From contig JAQWOH010000009.1 in assembly GCA_029245955.1 (NCBI GenBank), positions 1 through 64,000 of the forward strand: 64,000 nt of DNA, written 5' to 3'. A program made the translations under genes and the position numbers. Below are positions 1 to 8,645 of the stretch, in pieces. The notes beneath the pieces were generated by a model. That model was not told the DNA's origin and did no database searches. It worked only from the letters and a program-made list of their open reading frames with translations. Numbering within the stretch: position 1 is the first letter of the stretch; the number at the start of each line of letters is the position of its first letter. The DNA comes from Fuerstiella sp. Lineage in GTDB: Bacteria > Planctomycetota > Planctomycetia > Planctomycetales > Planctomycetaceae.

Positions 1-90
1 TAATTGAATCTCCTGTTTTCAAACGCAACGCATAACTGGTTTCGTGATCGCTTCATCACTGGTCTCGCACGGCGGCTGGCCTGCAGACTC

Positions 91-408
91 TCATTGCAGC
101 CCCGCCCGTTTCAGCTCAGACTCGGTCGCATCGATGGCTGGTGACATTTCCGCCCGGCGTGCGGCGTCTACCGCAATCAAAAACTCACGGCATGCTGCTT
201 CCGACGTGACTGCCCCATCAGGACCGAAGAGCATCTTGAGCTTGACGCCCTTCACGCCTTTCTTGCCCCAACGGTAAACCGTTGAAGGTGAAACAGGCTT
301 ATTGTTGTCGCGTGGTGGAATCCACGATCGCCGAGCGTAGCCCAGTGGCTTGAGTTGGTTAGCTGGTGTGGTCGATAGGTCGGTGGACCCTGAGGTATCA
401 GCGGACAT
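91..408 (-). CDS. DUF1580-like helix-turn-helix protein, probable excisionase/regulator of the integrated element
   Basis: A 105-residue protein whose middle (about residues 38-72) has the pattern SPSTVYRWGKKGVKGVKL, followed by a basic-to-acidic tail. A serine-threonine-valine-tyrosine-arginine-tryptophan core followed by KGVKGVKL is what small planctomycete DUF1580 proteins and MerR/excisionase-type winged helices show, where it forms the recognition helix. It lies downstream of the unknown 291-residue gene and the integrase on the same strand, a usual place for a recombination directionality factor or element regulator. The ATG follows directly on the T-run of a hairpin that covers its ribosome site. 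Family assignment is from motif memory; DNA binding is inferred. Confidence 0.6.
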   Translation of the reverse strand: MSADTSGSTDLSTTPANQLKPLGYARRSWIPPRDNNKPVSPSTVYRWGKKGVKGVKLKMLFGPDGAVTSEAACREFLIAVDAARRAEMSPAIDATESELKRAGLQ

Positions 409-450
409 AAAAAAACCTCTCTGACGATTGTTCGTTCAGGAGGTTTTTAT
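409..450 (-). promoter_or_regulatory. Hairpin over the ribosome-binding site of the DUF1580-like gene
   Basis: A 9-bp perfect stem (411-419 with 440-448) is extended by 4 bp (421-424 with 436-439) past a one-base bulge, with an 11-base loop. Read on the minus strand, the 3' arm contains GAGAGG followed by seven T and then the ATG. The same element can therefore act as an intrinsic terminator for the upstream gene and as a lid over the ribosome site of the next one. Confidence 0.6.
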
Positions 451-457
451 TGGGCAC

Positions 458-501
458 AGCGTTACATCCAAATAACGGCAGCCCTGCGTAGCGTTACATC
501 C
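458..501. repeat. 12-bp direct repeat, two copies
   Basis: AGCGTTACATCC occurs at 458-469 and again at 490-501, and a shortened GTTACAT follows immediately at 502-508. The copies sit between the unknown gene and the DUF1580-like gene of the integrated element. They could be binding sites for the small helix-turn-helix protein, but nothing in the sequence proves it. Confidence 0.5.
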
Positions 502-502
502 G

Positions 503-1378
503 TTACATGTCGGCAGAAATTTCCTCAATAGACCATTTCGTCCCTGACTCAATTCTTAACCCCCACGGCTTCAGGTCTTCGTTCATGCGATTCTTCAATG
601 TTCGACGTGCTGCTGGTTTCTTTTCTGGTACTGCCTCGTCAGCCGCAATTGAAGTTGGGTGAGAACTCAACATAGCCATGAATGCATACCAACGATCCCC
701 GGATCTCAGCCAGTTGACTGCTTGAAGTTTGCTGTAGCGCTCACCCTTACGGGAAATTAATTTCTTCGGGCGGTTGAGTCTAATTCCAAATGGCAGCGCC
801 GCGCCACCACCACCACCACCACCAGGCTTAGGGCCTGGTATTGAACACTTCCCTAAGCGGATTTGGTCGAACAGTCCATCAAACTCGATATCTAGATTCA
901 CGCTAACCAGCGACGATTCGTAGTGATAAAGGCCCCTCCGGATAAAATCTAGTTGTGCATCCTCAGGGAGCTTTGCTATGCCAGTAATCATCAATGGAGC
1001 CCAGGCGAGTTCTGCGCAATTCAGAACGATGAGTGTCCAGCTTCGAGCGTATTTTCCGTTGTGCTCAATAGCATCCGGCCCGTTCAGCAACACGGGGTCG
1101 AACTTGCGCAAGATTCGGATTTCTTCTCCTTGCAGTTTGAGTGCGGATAAATTCTCTTCACGCCTGTCTACCTCCGATGCACCAGTCCATTTTATTGCAG
1201 AAAGCCTGTCGTTTAGTGCATTGACCCGCTGTTTGAGAACCAGCAGCTGTTTCTGCAGCAGTTCTTTGTGGCCATCTCGAATCGATGTTTCGTCGGAACT
1301 GGACTCCGCCTTCTCCCGCCACCTGGCTGCGGCATTCATCACCTCAGCAAGGTCGTCGTGCGTTTCCTTCTCGGCCAT
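503..1378 (-). CDS. Unknown protein of the integrated element, coiled-coil N-terminus and glycine run
   Basis: I do not recognise this 291-residue protein. Residues about 35-95 are rich in Lys, Glu, Leu and Gln in a pattern suited to a coiled coil. A central part is followed by seven consecutive glycines near residue 187, which look like a linker. The last 30 residues (NRMNEDLKPWGLRIES and onward) resemble the wing of a winged-helix domain in tone only. There is no signal peptide, so it is probably cytoplasmic. It lies between integrase and DUF1580-like gene, all transcribed leftward, which makes it cargo or a replication/maintenance gene of the element. A mobilisation or replication role is possible but unsupported. 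Confidence 0.55.
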   Translation of the reverse strand: MAEKETHDDLAEVMNAAARWREKAESSSDETSIRDGHKELLQKQLLVLKQRVNALNDRLSAIKWTGASEVDRREENLSALKLQGEEIRILRKFDPVLLNGPDAIEHNGKYARSWTLIVLNCAELAWAPLMITGIAKLPEDAQLDFIRRGLYHYESSLVSVNLDIEFDGLFDQIRLGKCSIPGPKPGGGGGGGAALPFGIRLNRPKKLISRKGERYSKLQAVNWLRSGDRWYAFMAMLSSHPTSIAADEAVPEKKPAARRTLKNRMNEDLKPWGLRIESGTKWSIEEISADM

Positions 1379-1476
1379 CCCTCAATCCTCCGTCGATCGA
1401 TCCGAGAAAGACAACACGCCAGGCAGTTCGGAAAGCTGCTTGTCCCCCGTCGGGTGAGGCGTGCCGTGTAGACAGT

Positions 1477-2637
1477 CTAGCCGAGTTTTCTCATGATCTC
1501 ACGTGCCGCACTGAAGTCTCTTTCAGCATAGATTTCAGTCGTGCGGGCGTCTGAATGCCCCAGCACGGTTCTCGCGTCGTCCAGTGACATTTTCTTTCGA
1601 ATGGCGGTGCCAGCCGTGTGTCGCAGTTGATTCGGACTCCACTTCTCGACGCCTGCGGCTTCGCATGCACGGGAGATCGCTTTACCGTAACTCTCCTTCG
1701 TATAATGACTGCCGTGTCGAGGCTTTCGCTTCGGTTCCGGGACTGGCCTTCGCGGCGTTCTGCGACATGATCTTGCCTTCGCCTGTCGCCGTTCGTTAGC
1801 CTCGTTGTAGGCATCCAGCGGACAGAACAGATATGCCTCAGGGTCTGCCTTCAGGAAGTCGGAAATGATCTCCTGGGCCTTCGGACCGAGGAAAATCCTT
1901 CGATCCCGCCCATGATGTTGCGTCTTGTGCCGTGACGGTCTGTATTCCCAGCACGTTGCGTCGCTACGGTCAATGTCGATCATCCTCATCAACCTGACTT
2001 CCTGGGGCCGCATGGCGGTTGATAGCTGTAGTTCGATCATTGCTGCAATCTGGCGTCCGACGAATGGTAGTGTCGCTTCCACTCGTTCTAGTTCCACGAC
2101 TGGGACCGGCTTGCCTTCGGGAGCTTTGCAGCGGCCCTTCTGAAGGTTACGTACAGCCTTGCATGCAGCCTGAACATGGGGCGGCACCAGTTCGTTTTCG
2201 ACGCCCCACGCGAGCATGCGATTGATACGGCCCACGTGATCGTTGATGGTGTTTCGTACCCACCCACGGTCAGTCATCCGTTCGCGAACCAACTTTAGTT
2301 TCAACGGACCAAAGTCAGCCACGGGCAACGACGAAAACAACTCGATCAACGGGCGCAGTGCGGACCGAATCAGCCCGTTCTCCTGCGTTGGCTCGCCGTC
2401 CTTCTGATAGTACGTCTTCGCATATTCGACATAGCAGACGGCGAGACGAGCCAGTGTGACGTTGATCAGATCCGGACGTTCGGGCCTTGTCAACAGCTCG
2501 GCAATGATGCGATCGTAGTGTCGACGGCTCTCTTCGCTGTCGTAAGCACCGTCGAGGTAGATGGTTTTACCATCGACAACCACCTTGCCCTTATTCCGGG
2601 CTTTGTGGTGGAGATAGCCAGGGATCTTGCGCGACAT
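1477..2637 (-). CDS. Tyrosine recombinase / phage-type integrase
   Basis: A 386-residue site-specific recombinase. The C-terminal catalytic domain shows Arg in TAMRPQEVRL (about residue 210), Arg in NQLRHTAGT (about 339), His in VLGHSDART (about 361) and the nucleophile Tyr in TEIYAERD (about 370). The first His of the usual HxxR box is Asn here, which I recall as common in planctomycete integrases. The N-terminal half would be the core-binding SAM-like domain. I chose the ATG at MSRKIPGYL because the 14 residues before it do not look like family N-termini. The gene ends about 100 bp from tRNA-Val, whose 3' end points at it, so the tRNA is the likely attachment site. Confidence 0.9.
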   Translation of the reverse strand: MSRKIPGYLHHKARNKGKVVVDGKTIYLDGAYDSEESRRHYDRIIAELLTRPERPDLINVTLARLAVCYVEYAKTYYQKDGEPTQENGLIRSALRPLIELFSSLPVADFGPLKLKLVRERMTDRGWVRNTINDHVGRINRMLAWGVENELVPPHVQAACKAVRNLQKGRCKAPEGKPVPVVELERVEATLPFVGRQIAAMIELQLSTAMRPQEVRLMRMIDIDRSDATCWEYRPSRHKTQHHGRDRRIFLGPKAQEIISDFLKADPEAYLFCPLDAYNEANERRQAKARSCRRTPRRPVPEPKRKPRHGSHYTKESYGKAISRACEAAGVEKWSPNQLRHTAGTAIRKKMSLDDARTVLGHSDARTTEIYAERDFSAAREIMRKLG

Positions 2638-2751
2638 TCTGAGGCTCCTGAAAAATGCTTGGTACAAACGTTGGTACAAAGCGAGTTTTCATGCCTCACT
2701 GCCGTCGGCAGGTTTGCCCTAAAGTGAGCAATGGCAAAAGGTTGTAAAAAA

Positions 2752-2825
2752 TGGGCGATGAGGGACTCGAACCCCCGACTCCCTCGGTGTAAACGAGGTG
2801 CTCTAGCCAACTGAGCTAATCGCCC
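2752..2825 (-). tRNA. tRNA-Val (anticodon UAC)
   Basis: The minus strand folds into a full cloverleaf. The acceptor stem GGGCGAT pairs with ATCGCCC, the D-arm has GCTC/GAGC, the anticodon stem is CCTCG/CGAGG with loop TTTACAC giving anticodon TAC, and the T-arm carries GTTCGAGT. The discriminator base is A and no CCA is encoded. It lies directly beside the integrase and probably serves as the attB of the element to its left. Confidence 0.97.
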
Positions 2826-3141
2826 GCGTCTGTTCTGAGATGCGGAGTATGCCAATGTGGTTCGCATGTTGCAAGACATCGCATGGCCTTCCTCAGGAAT
2901 TGTAGGGGCGGGCCTGAATTCCGGTTATGTCTGCCGTATCACACGTTCGTGGAAGCCCGGCAGTCGCCCTGTTTCATTGAGTCGAGTGAGTTTCCTGCGA
3001 ATCCGGACGACGCCACGAATCCGACCATTGTGTTTAATCAGTCGGAAAACAGATCAGGCGTTCCGGCTGTGATGGCGTCCGCAGCAGCTCTGATCGTCAG
3101 ATTTTAAGGGAACGCCTTAGATCTTAGTGAATCGAAGAAGC
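2826..3141. other. Spacer between tRNA-Val and the sulfatase pseudogene
   Basis: I see no gene I can defend here. A plus-strand open frame of about 70 codons ends near 3107, but it has no ribosome site and no recognisable domain. It may be eroded coding sequence like the pseudogene that follows. The tRNA promoter must lie in the left part of this stretch. Confidence 0.5.
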
Positions 3142-4000
3142 ATGCCTCGCTGGATCGCTCTGTTCGTTGCCCTGTCCCCTGTTTTGTTATCTGTATCAGA
3201 TGCGGAACAGCGTCCCAGCATCACGTTTATCAGTGTTGATGACATGAACTGCGATTCAGTCGGCGGCTTCGGGTGAAAGGTGCCGGATACGACACCCCAC
3301 AGCGATCGCCTGGCTTCAGAGGGGGGCGATATCCGCACAACAACGTTGTGGAAGGCTTCTATCAGATCAAACAGCCACAGCATGCCCATCTGTGCGAAGT
3401 GATGAAAGAAAGGTGGCTGCTTCACGGCGATCCGCGGCAAGGTGAGTCATTTTTCACCGTACACTCTGTTTGCCTCGGATCTGGTACTGGACGAGATTGA
3501 CGGTGAGAAGCGGCACCCCAAGAACATTCGTTCCTATTACACGTCGTCCATGCGGGGCCTAGCCGCTGCTGCCGAGGCGGGTAAGCCGTTCTGTCTGCTG
3601 GTGAATGTCTCAGATCCACACAAGCCGTTCTGTGCAATGGGTAAAGGACAGGACGTGATTGACGAGCTCAATGTTCCGTCTCGTGTCTTTACCCCGGATG
3701 AGGTGCCGATTCCGGGGGGGCTGTTTGTCGATCCGCAGGTGAGAAGGAACTGGCTCACTATTACTCGTCCGTACGCCGAGCCGATGACTGTGTGGGAACC
3801 GTGTTGCAGGCGGTGGAAGATTCCGGGAAAGTTGACAGAACAGTGGTCGTCTTTCTGTCTGACCACGGAATGCTTCTGCCCTTCCCCAAAACCGCACTAC
3901 TTTATCACCATAGCACTCGGGTATCCGGGACGGTGGAGGGCACTCGAAGCAGCGTCCTCAGTGCTTTAAGCAATAACCGTCGGACTCGTATGCGGGCGGT
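3142..4000 (+). pseudogene. Sulfatase pseudogene (frameshifted, active site deleted)
   Basis: A signal peptide (MPRWIALFVALSPVLL) leads into ITFISVDDMNCDSVGGFG, the metal-binding start of a type I sulfatase, and then a TGA. The same frame continues KVPDTTPHSDRLASEG. Homology then jumps to a second frame (GRYPHNN, EGFYQIKQ) near 3324, to a third (GKVSHFSPYT, LLVNVSDPHKPF) near 3440, and back again near 3760 (TVVVFLSDHGMLLPFPKT, LYHHSTR). The segment that should hold the CxPxR formylglycine motif between RLASEG and GRYPHNN is missing. The C-terminus is also lost before kbl. One stop, at least three frameshifts and a deleted catalytic motif make this a dead gene. The right end is approximate. 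Confidence 0.85.
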
Positions 4001-4093
4001 TCGTGGTGCCCCGACGTTGGGAATAGTCAATTCATTCAGTCATCGGTATATTGGGGCCGGCACATTCTACGGGCATCAGAAAGGACCGAGGCA

Positions 4094-5281
4094 GTGGCGA
4101 GCATCCTGGATCATATCGGACAGCAACTTCAGCAGATTCGGGATGAAGGTCTATTCAAGGGCGAGCGCGAGATTATGTCTCCGCAGGACGCCGACATCCG
4201 CACCGCAGGTGCCGCCCACGTGCTGAATCTGTGTGCGAACAATTACCTGGGTCTGGCAAATCACCCGGAAGTGGTGAAGGCGGCCCGGGACGCGCTGCCC
4301 CGTTGGGGCTATGGAATGGCGTCTGTTCGGTTCATTTGCGGAACTCAGACGATTCACTATCAGCTGGAATCTGATCTCAGCAGCTTTCTGGGAACTGACG
4401 ACACGATTCTGTATGGGTCATGTTTCGACGCCAACGGCGGATTGTTTGAGGCGATTCTGTCCTCTGAAGACGCGGTCATCTCTGACCAGCTGAATCACGC
4501 CAGCATTATTGACGGTGTTCGACTGTGTAAGGCGCAGCGTTTTCGATACCGCAACAATGACATGACGGATCTGAAATCCCAGCTGGAGCAGTCACAGTCC
4601 GCACGGAGCCGCTTGATCGCAACAGACGGTGTGTTTTCGATGGACGGATATCTGGCAGATCTGCCGTCCATCTGCGAACTCGCGGACAGGTACGACGCAT
4701 CTGTCATGGTTGATGATTCTCACGCTGTCGGTTTCATCGGGCCGAACGGTCGGGGGACTCCCGAACATTTCGGAGTGGCAGATCGTATCGACATCATTAC
4801 CGGAACTCTGGGCAAAGCTCTGGGGGGCGCCAGCGGCGGATACACCGCAGCTCGACAGCCGATTGTTGATTTGCTGCGTCAGCGATCGAGACCGTATCTG
4901 TTTTCCAACACGCTGGCTCCGCCGATCGCAGCAGCAACACTCAAGACACTGGAGGTGCTGCAAGAAACGGACGAACTGCGTCAGCGGCTGCGAGACAACA
5001 CGGCCTGGTTTCGTAAGACCATGTCAGCGGCCGGTTTCCACATTCTTCCCGGCGATCACCCCATCATTCCGGTAATGATTGGCGACGCTGCGGTGGCATC
5101 ACAGATGTCAGACGAACTGCTGCGACGCGGCATTTACGTCGTCGGTTTCTCGTTTCCCGTGGTTCCCAAAGGTCAGGCTCGAATTCGCACCCAGATGTCG
5201 TCAGCGCACAGCCGGGATGATCTGGAGCGGGCGGCCGCTGCTTTCACTGAGGTCGGTCGACAACTGAAGATCATCGACTGA
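4094..5281 (+). CDS. kbl: Glycine C-acetyltransferase (2-amino-3-ketobutyrate CoA ligase)
   Basis: A 395-residue fold-type I PLP enzyme of the alpha-oxoamine synthase family. It would convert 2-amino-3-ketobutyrate and CoA into glycine and acetyl-CoA, the second step of threonine breakdown, in the cytoplasm. [12 protein letters not shown], the cofactor-contact DDSHAVGF and the PLP lysine in GTLGKALGG (about residue 241) are all present. Length is close to the roughly 398 residues of E. coli Kbl. The start is GTG with GAAAGGA about ten bases upstream. The usual partner, threonine dehydrogenase, is not adjacent; an aldehyde dehydrogenase follows after 257 bp. 8-amino-7-oxononanoate synthase is the nearest alternative, but the whole-length resemblance favours Kbl. 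Confidence 0.93.
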   Translation: MASILDHIGQQLQQIRDEGLFKGEREIMSPQDADIRTAGAAHVLNLCANNYLGLANHPEVVKAARDALPRWGYGMASVRFICGTQTIHYQLESDLSSFLGTDDTILYGSCFDANGGLFEAILSSEDAVISDQLNHASIIDGVRLCKAQRFRYRNNDMTDLKSQLEQSQSARSRLIATDGVFSMDGYLADLPSICELADRYDASVMVDDSHAVGFIGPNGRGTPEHFGVADRIDIITGTLGKALGGASGGYTAARQPIVDLLRQRSRPYLFSNTLAPPIAAATLKTLEVLQETDELRQRLRDNTAWFRKTMSAAGFHILPGDHPIIPVMIGDAAVASQMSDELLRRGIYVVGFSFPVVPKGQARIRTQMSSAHSRDDLERAAAAFTEVGRQLKIID

Positions 5282-5538
5282 AACGTGATCCTGCATTCCG
5301 CAGGATTTACGGCTGAGAGCACCGTCTGTGGTGCGTCAGCGCGGATCAGGTGCCGAGAAAATTCGGGAGAAAAAATATCGGTGACGGGTTATCCGGCGTT
5401 GTGGGCCGGGAGAGACGGATCACGTGAAGCAGGCAGCAGAGATCGGACAAAGCGGATTGATGCCAAAAAAAAAAACTCTAACATGCCCCCCAGTTTCACT
5501 TTTATTTCCGTTTCACAGATGAGTACATAGTTGCGCAC

Positions 5539-6975
5539 ATGATTGACATTCCGGTAATTCGATGGGGGAAATCTTACGAATCTCTTGAGAAAGCTGACAT
5601 CGTTCACTTCGAAACGGGCGAAGTGATGGCTCAGATGCATCAGGCCAACGCGGGGCTGGTGAAGATGGACATGCGAAAGTCGGCACAGGCTCGAGCACGA
5701 CTCCGCGAGTTCACCCCGGACGCTCTGATCGACATGTGTGTCAAGGCTGCGGACCTGTTCCTCTCGGCTGAATTACCCCTGGGAAGTGGCACTCAGACGC
5801 CCGACCAGTTTTGTGAGATCCAGTCTGCGACTACCGGCCTGCCGCTGAACATGGCTCGGGCCAATATGGGCAAAGTGGCGTTTGTGCTGCGCAACATGAG
5901 GGAAACCCTGGACGCGCTGACTCGGGGGCTGCCGCTGGAGATCCTGCATAAGGGCTACGGCGTGGAAGACCGTGGTGTTATGGTCAGTTACCAGTCGACC
6001 ACTGACGCGTTAGGGCTGGTGTTGCCGTCCAATTCCCCTGGCGTACACACATTATGGTTGCCGGCCATTCCGCTGCAGACCGGACTGGTCCTGAAGCCGG
6101 GCTCCTCTGAGCCGTGGACACCATATCGTTTGTTCGAGTCGTTTGCGGCTGCGGGAGTTCCGCGCGAGGTCTTCTGCCTGTACCCCGGCCCTCACGATGT
6201 GGGCAATACTGTCCTTGATACCTGCGAACGCGCCATGATTTTCGGGGGACAGGCAACTGTGGACAAGTACGCCGGTGATCCCCGAGTTCAGGCGCACGGA
6301 CCGGGCTTCAGCAAGATTCTGCTGGGCGACGACGTGGTCGATCAGTGGCAGGACTATCTGGACATCATGGTCAGGAGCGTCCTGATCAATGGCGGTCGCA
6401 GCTGTATCAATTGTTCCAGTATCTGGGCCTCGCGTCACACTGAGGAAATCGCTGATGCGATAGCACAGAAAATTGGTCCCATCGACGCTCTGCCAACAAC
6501 CGATGAGAACGCAGCACTGGCGGCCTTTACCATGGAAGGTACTGCGACTGCGATGAACAGCATGATCGATGATGGTGTCAAGTCGGCTTCGGTCACAGAG
6601 GTCACCGAGGCTTACCGTGGCGGCGACCGCCTGGTCGAGAAAGACCGGTGTGACTACCTGCGACCGACGGTGTTGCACGTCAGTGACTGCGACGACGAAA
6701 TGGCGAACTCGGAGTTCATGTTCCCGTTCGTTTCGGTCACCAAGTGCCCGCAGGATCAGATGCTGAAAAAAATTGGCAGTACTTTGGTCGGCACGGCCGT
6801 GACAAATGATGATGCCTGGATCGCCAGCCTGGTGGATGCTCGCAGCATTGACCGTCTGAACGTCGGGCCGGTGCCAACTGTTGCCCTGAACTGGCTGCAG
6901 CCGCACGAAGGCAATATTATCGACTTTCTGTATCGCAACCGAGCTTTCCAGAACAGGCTGCCACCGGCACATTGA
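5539..6975 (+). CDS. Aldehyde dehydrogenase family protein, possibly CoA-acylating
   Basis: A 478-residue NAD(P)-dependent aldehyde dehydrogenase superfamily member. The Rossmann half runs through NSPGVHTLWLPAI, LKPGSSEPWTPY and MIFGGQATVDKYAG. The nucleophile Cys lies in NGGRSCINCSS near residue 290, with a second Cys three residues on. The usual general-base motif LELGGK is replaced by HGPGFSKILLGDD, with no Glu. Loss of that Glu is typical of CoA-acylating aldehyde dehydrogenases, so an acyl-CoA product is possible but only inferred. It ends 15 bp before the symporter and probably shares a transcript with it. A run of eleven A lies some 60 bp upstream of the start. Confidence 0.8.
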   Translation: MIDIPVIRWGKSYESLEKADIVHFETGEVMAQMHQANAGLVKMDMRKSAQARARLREFTPDALIDMCVKAADLFLSAELPLGSGTQTPDQFCEIQSATTGLPLNMARANMGKVAFVLRNMRETLDALTRGLPLEILHKGYGVEDRGVMVSYQSTTDALGLVLPSNSPGVHTLWLPAIPLQTGLVLKPGSSEPWTPYRLFESFAAAGVPREVFCLYPGPHDVGNTVLDTCERAMIFGGQATVDKYAGDPRVQAHGPGFSKILLGDDVVDQWQDYLDIMVRSVLINGGRSCINCSSIWASRHTEEIADAIAQKIGPIDALPTTDENAALAAFTMEGTATAMNSMIDDGVKSASVTEVTEAYRGGDRLVEKDRCDYLRPTVLHVSDCDDEMANSEFMFPFVSVTKCPQDQMLKKIGSTLVGTAVTNDDAWIASLVDARSIDRLNVGPVPTVALNWLQPHEGNIIDFLYRNRAFQNRLPPAH

Positions 6976-6990
6976 TCACGGAACATCACC

Positions 6991-8607
6991 ATGTCATCAC
7001 AGACGACTGAGAAAAAAAGATCGCTGCCACTGCATTTTCAGATTCTGATTGCGATGCTGGCGGGCACTGTGATCGGGATCGCTGTGAACCCGGGTGATGT
7101 CGCTCTCACAGAGGACGTCATCGCTTCGCTCACGCGTGACGGTGACGCAATCATTCTGCGGGAACGCGGTGCAGTATCTGACGAAACTGTCTACGCTGAG
7201 ACTTTCGGCTCGGCAGATGTCTTCGCTGACAGCTTTCCCAAACTGGCAGCATCACTCGGGGACAGCAATACGCGGGATGTCGAGGTTACCAACGTGTGCG
7301 CACGTTTCACTTACACCATGGGTGGTGTGCAGGTCACATGGCAGCGTTCACACGAGGGCGTGCCGGCAGTGTCAACGCTGAGTGGTGCCCAGGTCAGTGA
7401 CCTGGGCGCTTTCTGGCAGGATATAGCTGCAGAGCACCCCCCCGGCGTCGCCGGTATGATCACGACCCTTGCCAGGAGCATCGGGGACCTTTTTCTGCGG
7501 CTTCTGAAGATGGTTACTGTGCCACTGATTCTGACGTCTTTAGTGACCGGCGTGACCGGGCTGCGCAGCCAGGGACGCTTTGGCCTGATGTTTGGTCGCA
7601 CGCTCTTTTATTACATGATTACAAGTCTGCTGGCGATCACTACCGGAATGATTCTTGTCAATCTGATTCAGCCCGGCGCGGGGGCCATACTGCCTGGTGG
7701 AGCGAAAGCTATCGAACCATCCGATCTGACTCTGGTGGAAGTTCTTTATCAACAGGTCACCAGACTCATTCCGACGAATCCATTTGCCTCAATCGCCGGC
7801 GGTGAATTCCTGTCGATTATTTCCTTCGCGATAATGTTGGGGACGTTTATTAATCTTGTCGGTGGCGAACATGGTCGTCGGCTGTCAGAGATATTCGCGT
7901 CTGCATTTGCGGTTATGATGAAAATGACGGCGTGGGTCATCAGCCTGGCTCCGATCGGCGTGGCGGCCTTCATGGTCTATGCGACGTCTACTCAGGGGCT
8001 GGGTGTGTTTCGAACGCTGGCGTGGTACATGCTGACTGTATTTCTGGCGTTGGTATTTCATGCTGTCGTGATTCTTCCTCTGATTTTAAGAGTGTTTGCA
8101 AAACGCAACCCCCTGACGTTTGTACGTAATCTGAGTCCTGCCCTGCTCACGGCATTTTCCACGGCCTCATCCAATGCCACTCTTCCGCTGACACTGAACT
8201 GTGTCGAAAAACGGGCCGGTATTTCCAATCAGACCAGTTCTTTCGTGTTGCCGCTGGGGGCTACGATCAACATGGATGGCACAGCGTTGTACGAAGTGGT
8301 GGCCGTACTGTTCATCGCGCAGGCGACACCGGGGTTCGACCTTTCGATCGCACAGCAGATTACGGTCGCGCTGACCGCACTGATCGCCAGCATTGGCGCA
8401 GCCGGAATTCCCCATGCCGGACTGGTCATGATGGCGATTGTTCTGCAGGCCGTTGGCCTGCCGCTGGAGGCTCAGGGGATAATTATCGCCGTCGACAGGG
8501 TGCTGGACATGTGTCGTACGTCCGTCAATGTCTGGAGCGACAGTTGCGGATGTGCCGTCGTGGAGGCTGCCGGCAGTCAGGTGTTAACTGCGGGCAACGA
8601 AGCGTAG
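6991..8607 (+). CDS. Dicarboxylate/amino acid:cation symporter (SDF/DAACS family)
   Basis: A 538-residue inner-membrane carrier of the Na+ or H+-coupled glutamate/aspartate/C4-dicarboxylate family. Conserved parts include the segment after IGDLFLRLLKMVTVPLI, the serine-rich reentrant loop TAFSTASSNATLPLT, the NMDGT motif in PLGATINMDGTALYE and DRVLDMCRTSVNVWSD near the end. Between the first and second membrane helices lies an insertion of roughly 110 residues that the core family lacks. It is hydrophilic and would lie outside the membrane. The gene begins 15 bp after the aldehyde dehydrogenase gene. The substrate cannot be read from sequence. Confidence 0.9.
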   Translation: MSSQTTEKKRSLPLHFQILIAMLAGTVIGIAVNPGDVALTEDVIASLTRDGDAIILRERGAVSDETVYAETFGSADVFADSFPKLAASLGDSNTRDVEVTNVCARFTYTMGGVQVTWQRSHEGVPAVSTLSGAQVSDLGAFWQDIAAEHPPGVAGMITTLARSIGDLFLRLLKMVTVPLILTSLVTGVTGLRSQGRFGLMFGRTLFYYMITSLLAITTGMILVNLIQPGAGAILPGGAKAIEPSDLTLVEVLYQQVTRLIPTNPFASIAGGEFLSIISFAIMLGTFINLVGGEHGRRLSEIFASAFAVMMKMTAWVISLAPIGVAAFMVYATSTQGLGVFRTLAWYMLTVFLALVFHAVVILPLILRVFAKRNPLTFVRNLSPALLTAFSTASSNATLPLTLNCVEKRAGISNQTSSFVLPLGATINMDGTALYEVVAVLFIAQATPGFDLSIAQQITVALTALIASIGAAGIPHAGLVMMAIVLQAVGLPLEAQGIIIAVDRVLDMCRTSVNVWSDSCGCAVVEAAGSQVLTAGNEA

Positions 8608-8645
8608 TTTTGCTGTATTACCGAGGCCGCATAGTGGTTCCGAAG

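Noticed and set aside
3274-3276. In-frame TGA in the sulfatase remnant as a second selenocysteine codon
   Set aside because: The gene also has several frameshifts and has lost its catalytic motif, so the stop is one more lesion and not a recoded codon.
6052-6972. Minus-strand open frame (306 codons) opposite the aldehyde dehydrogenase
   Set aside because: Shadow of the real gene; no motif and no ribosome site.
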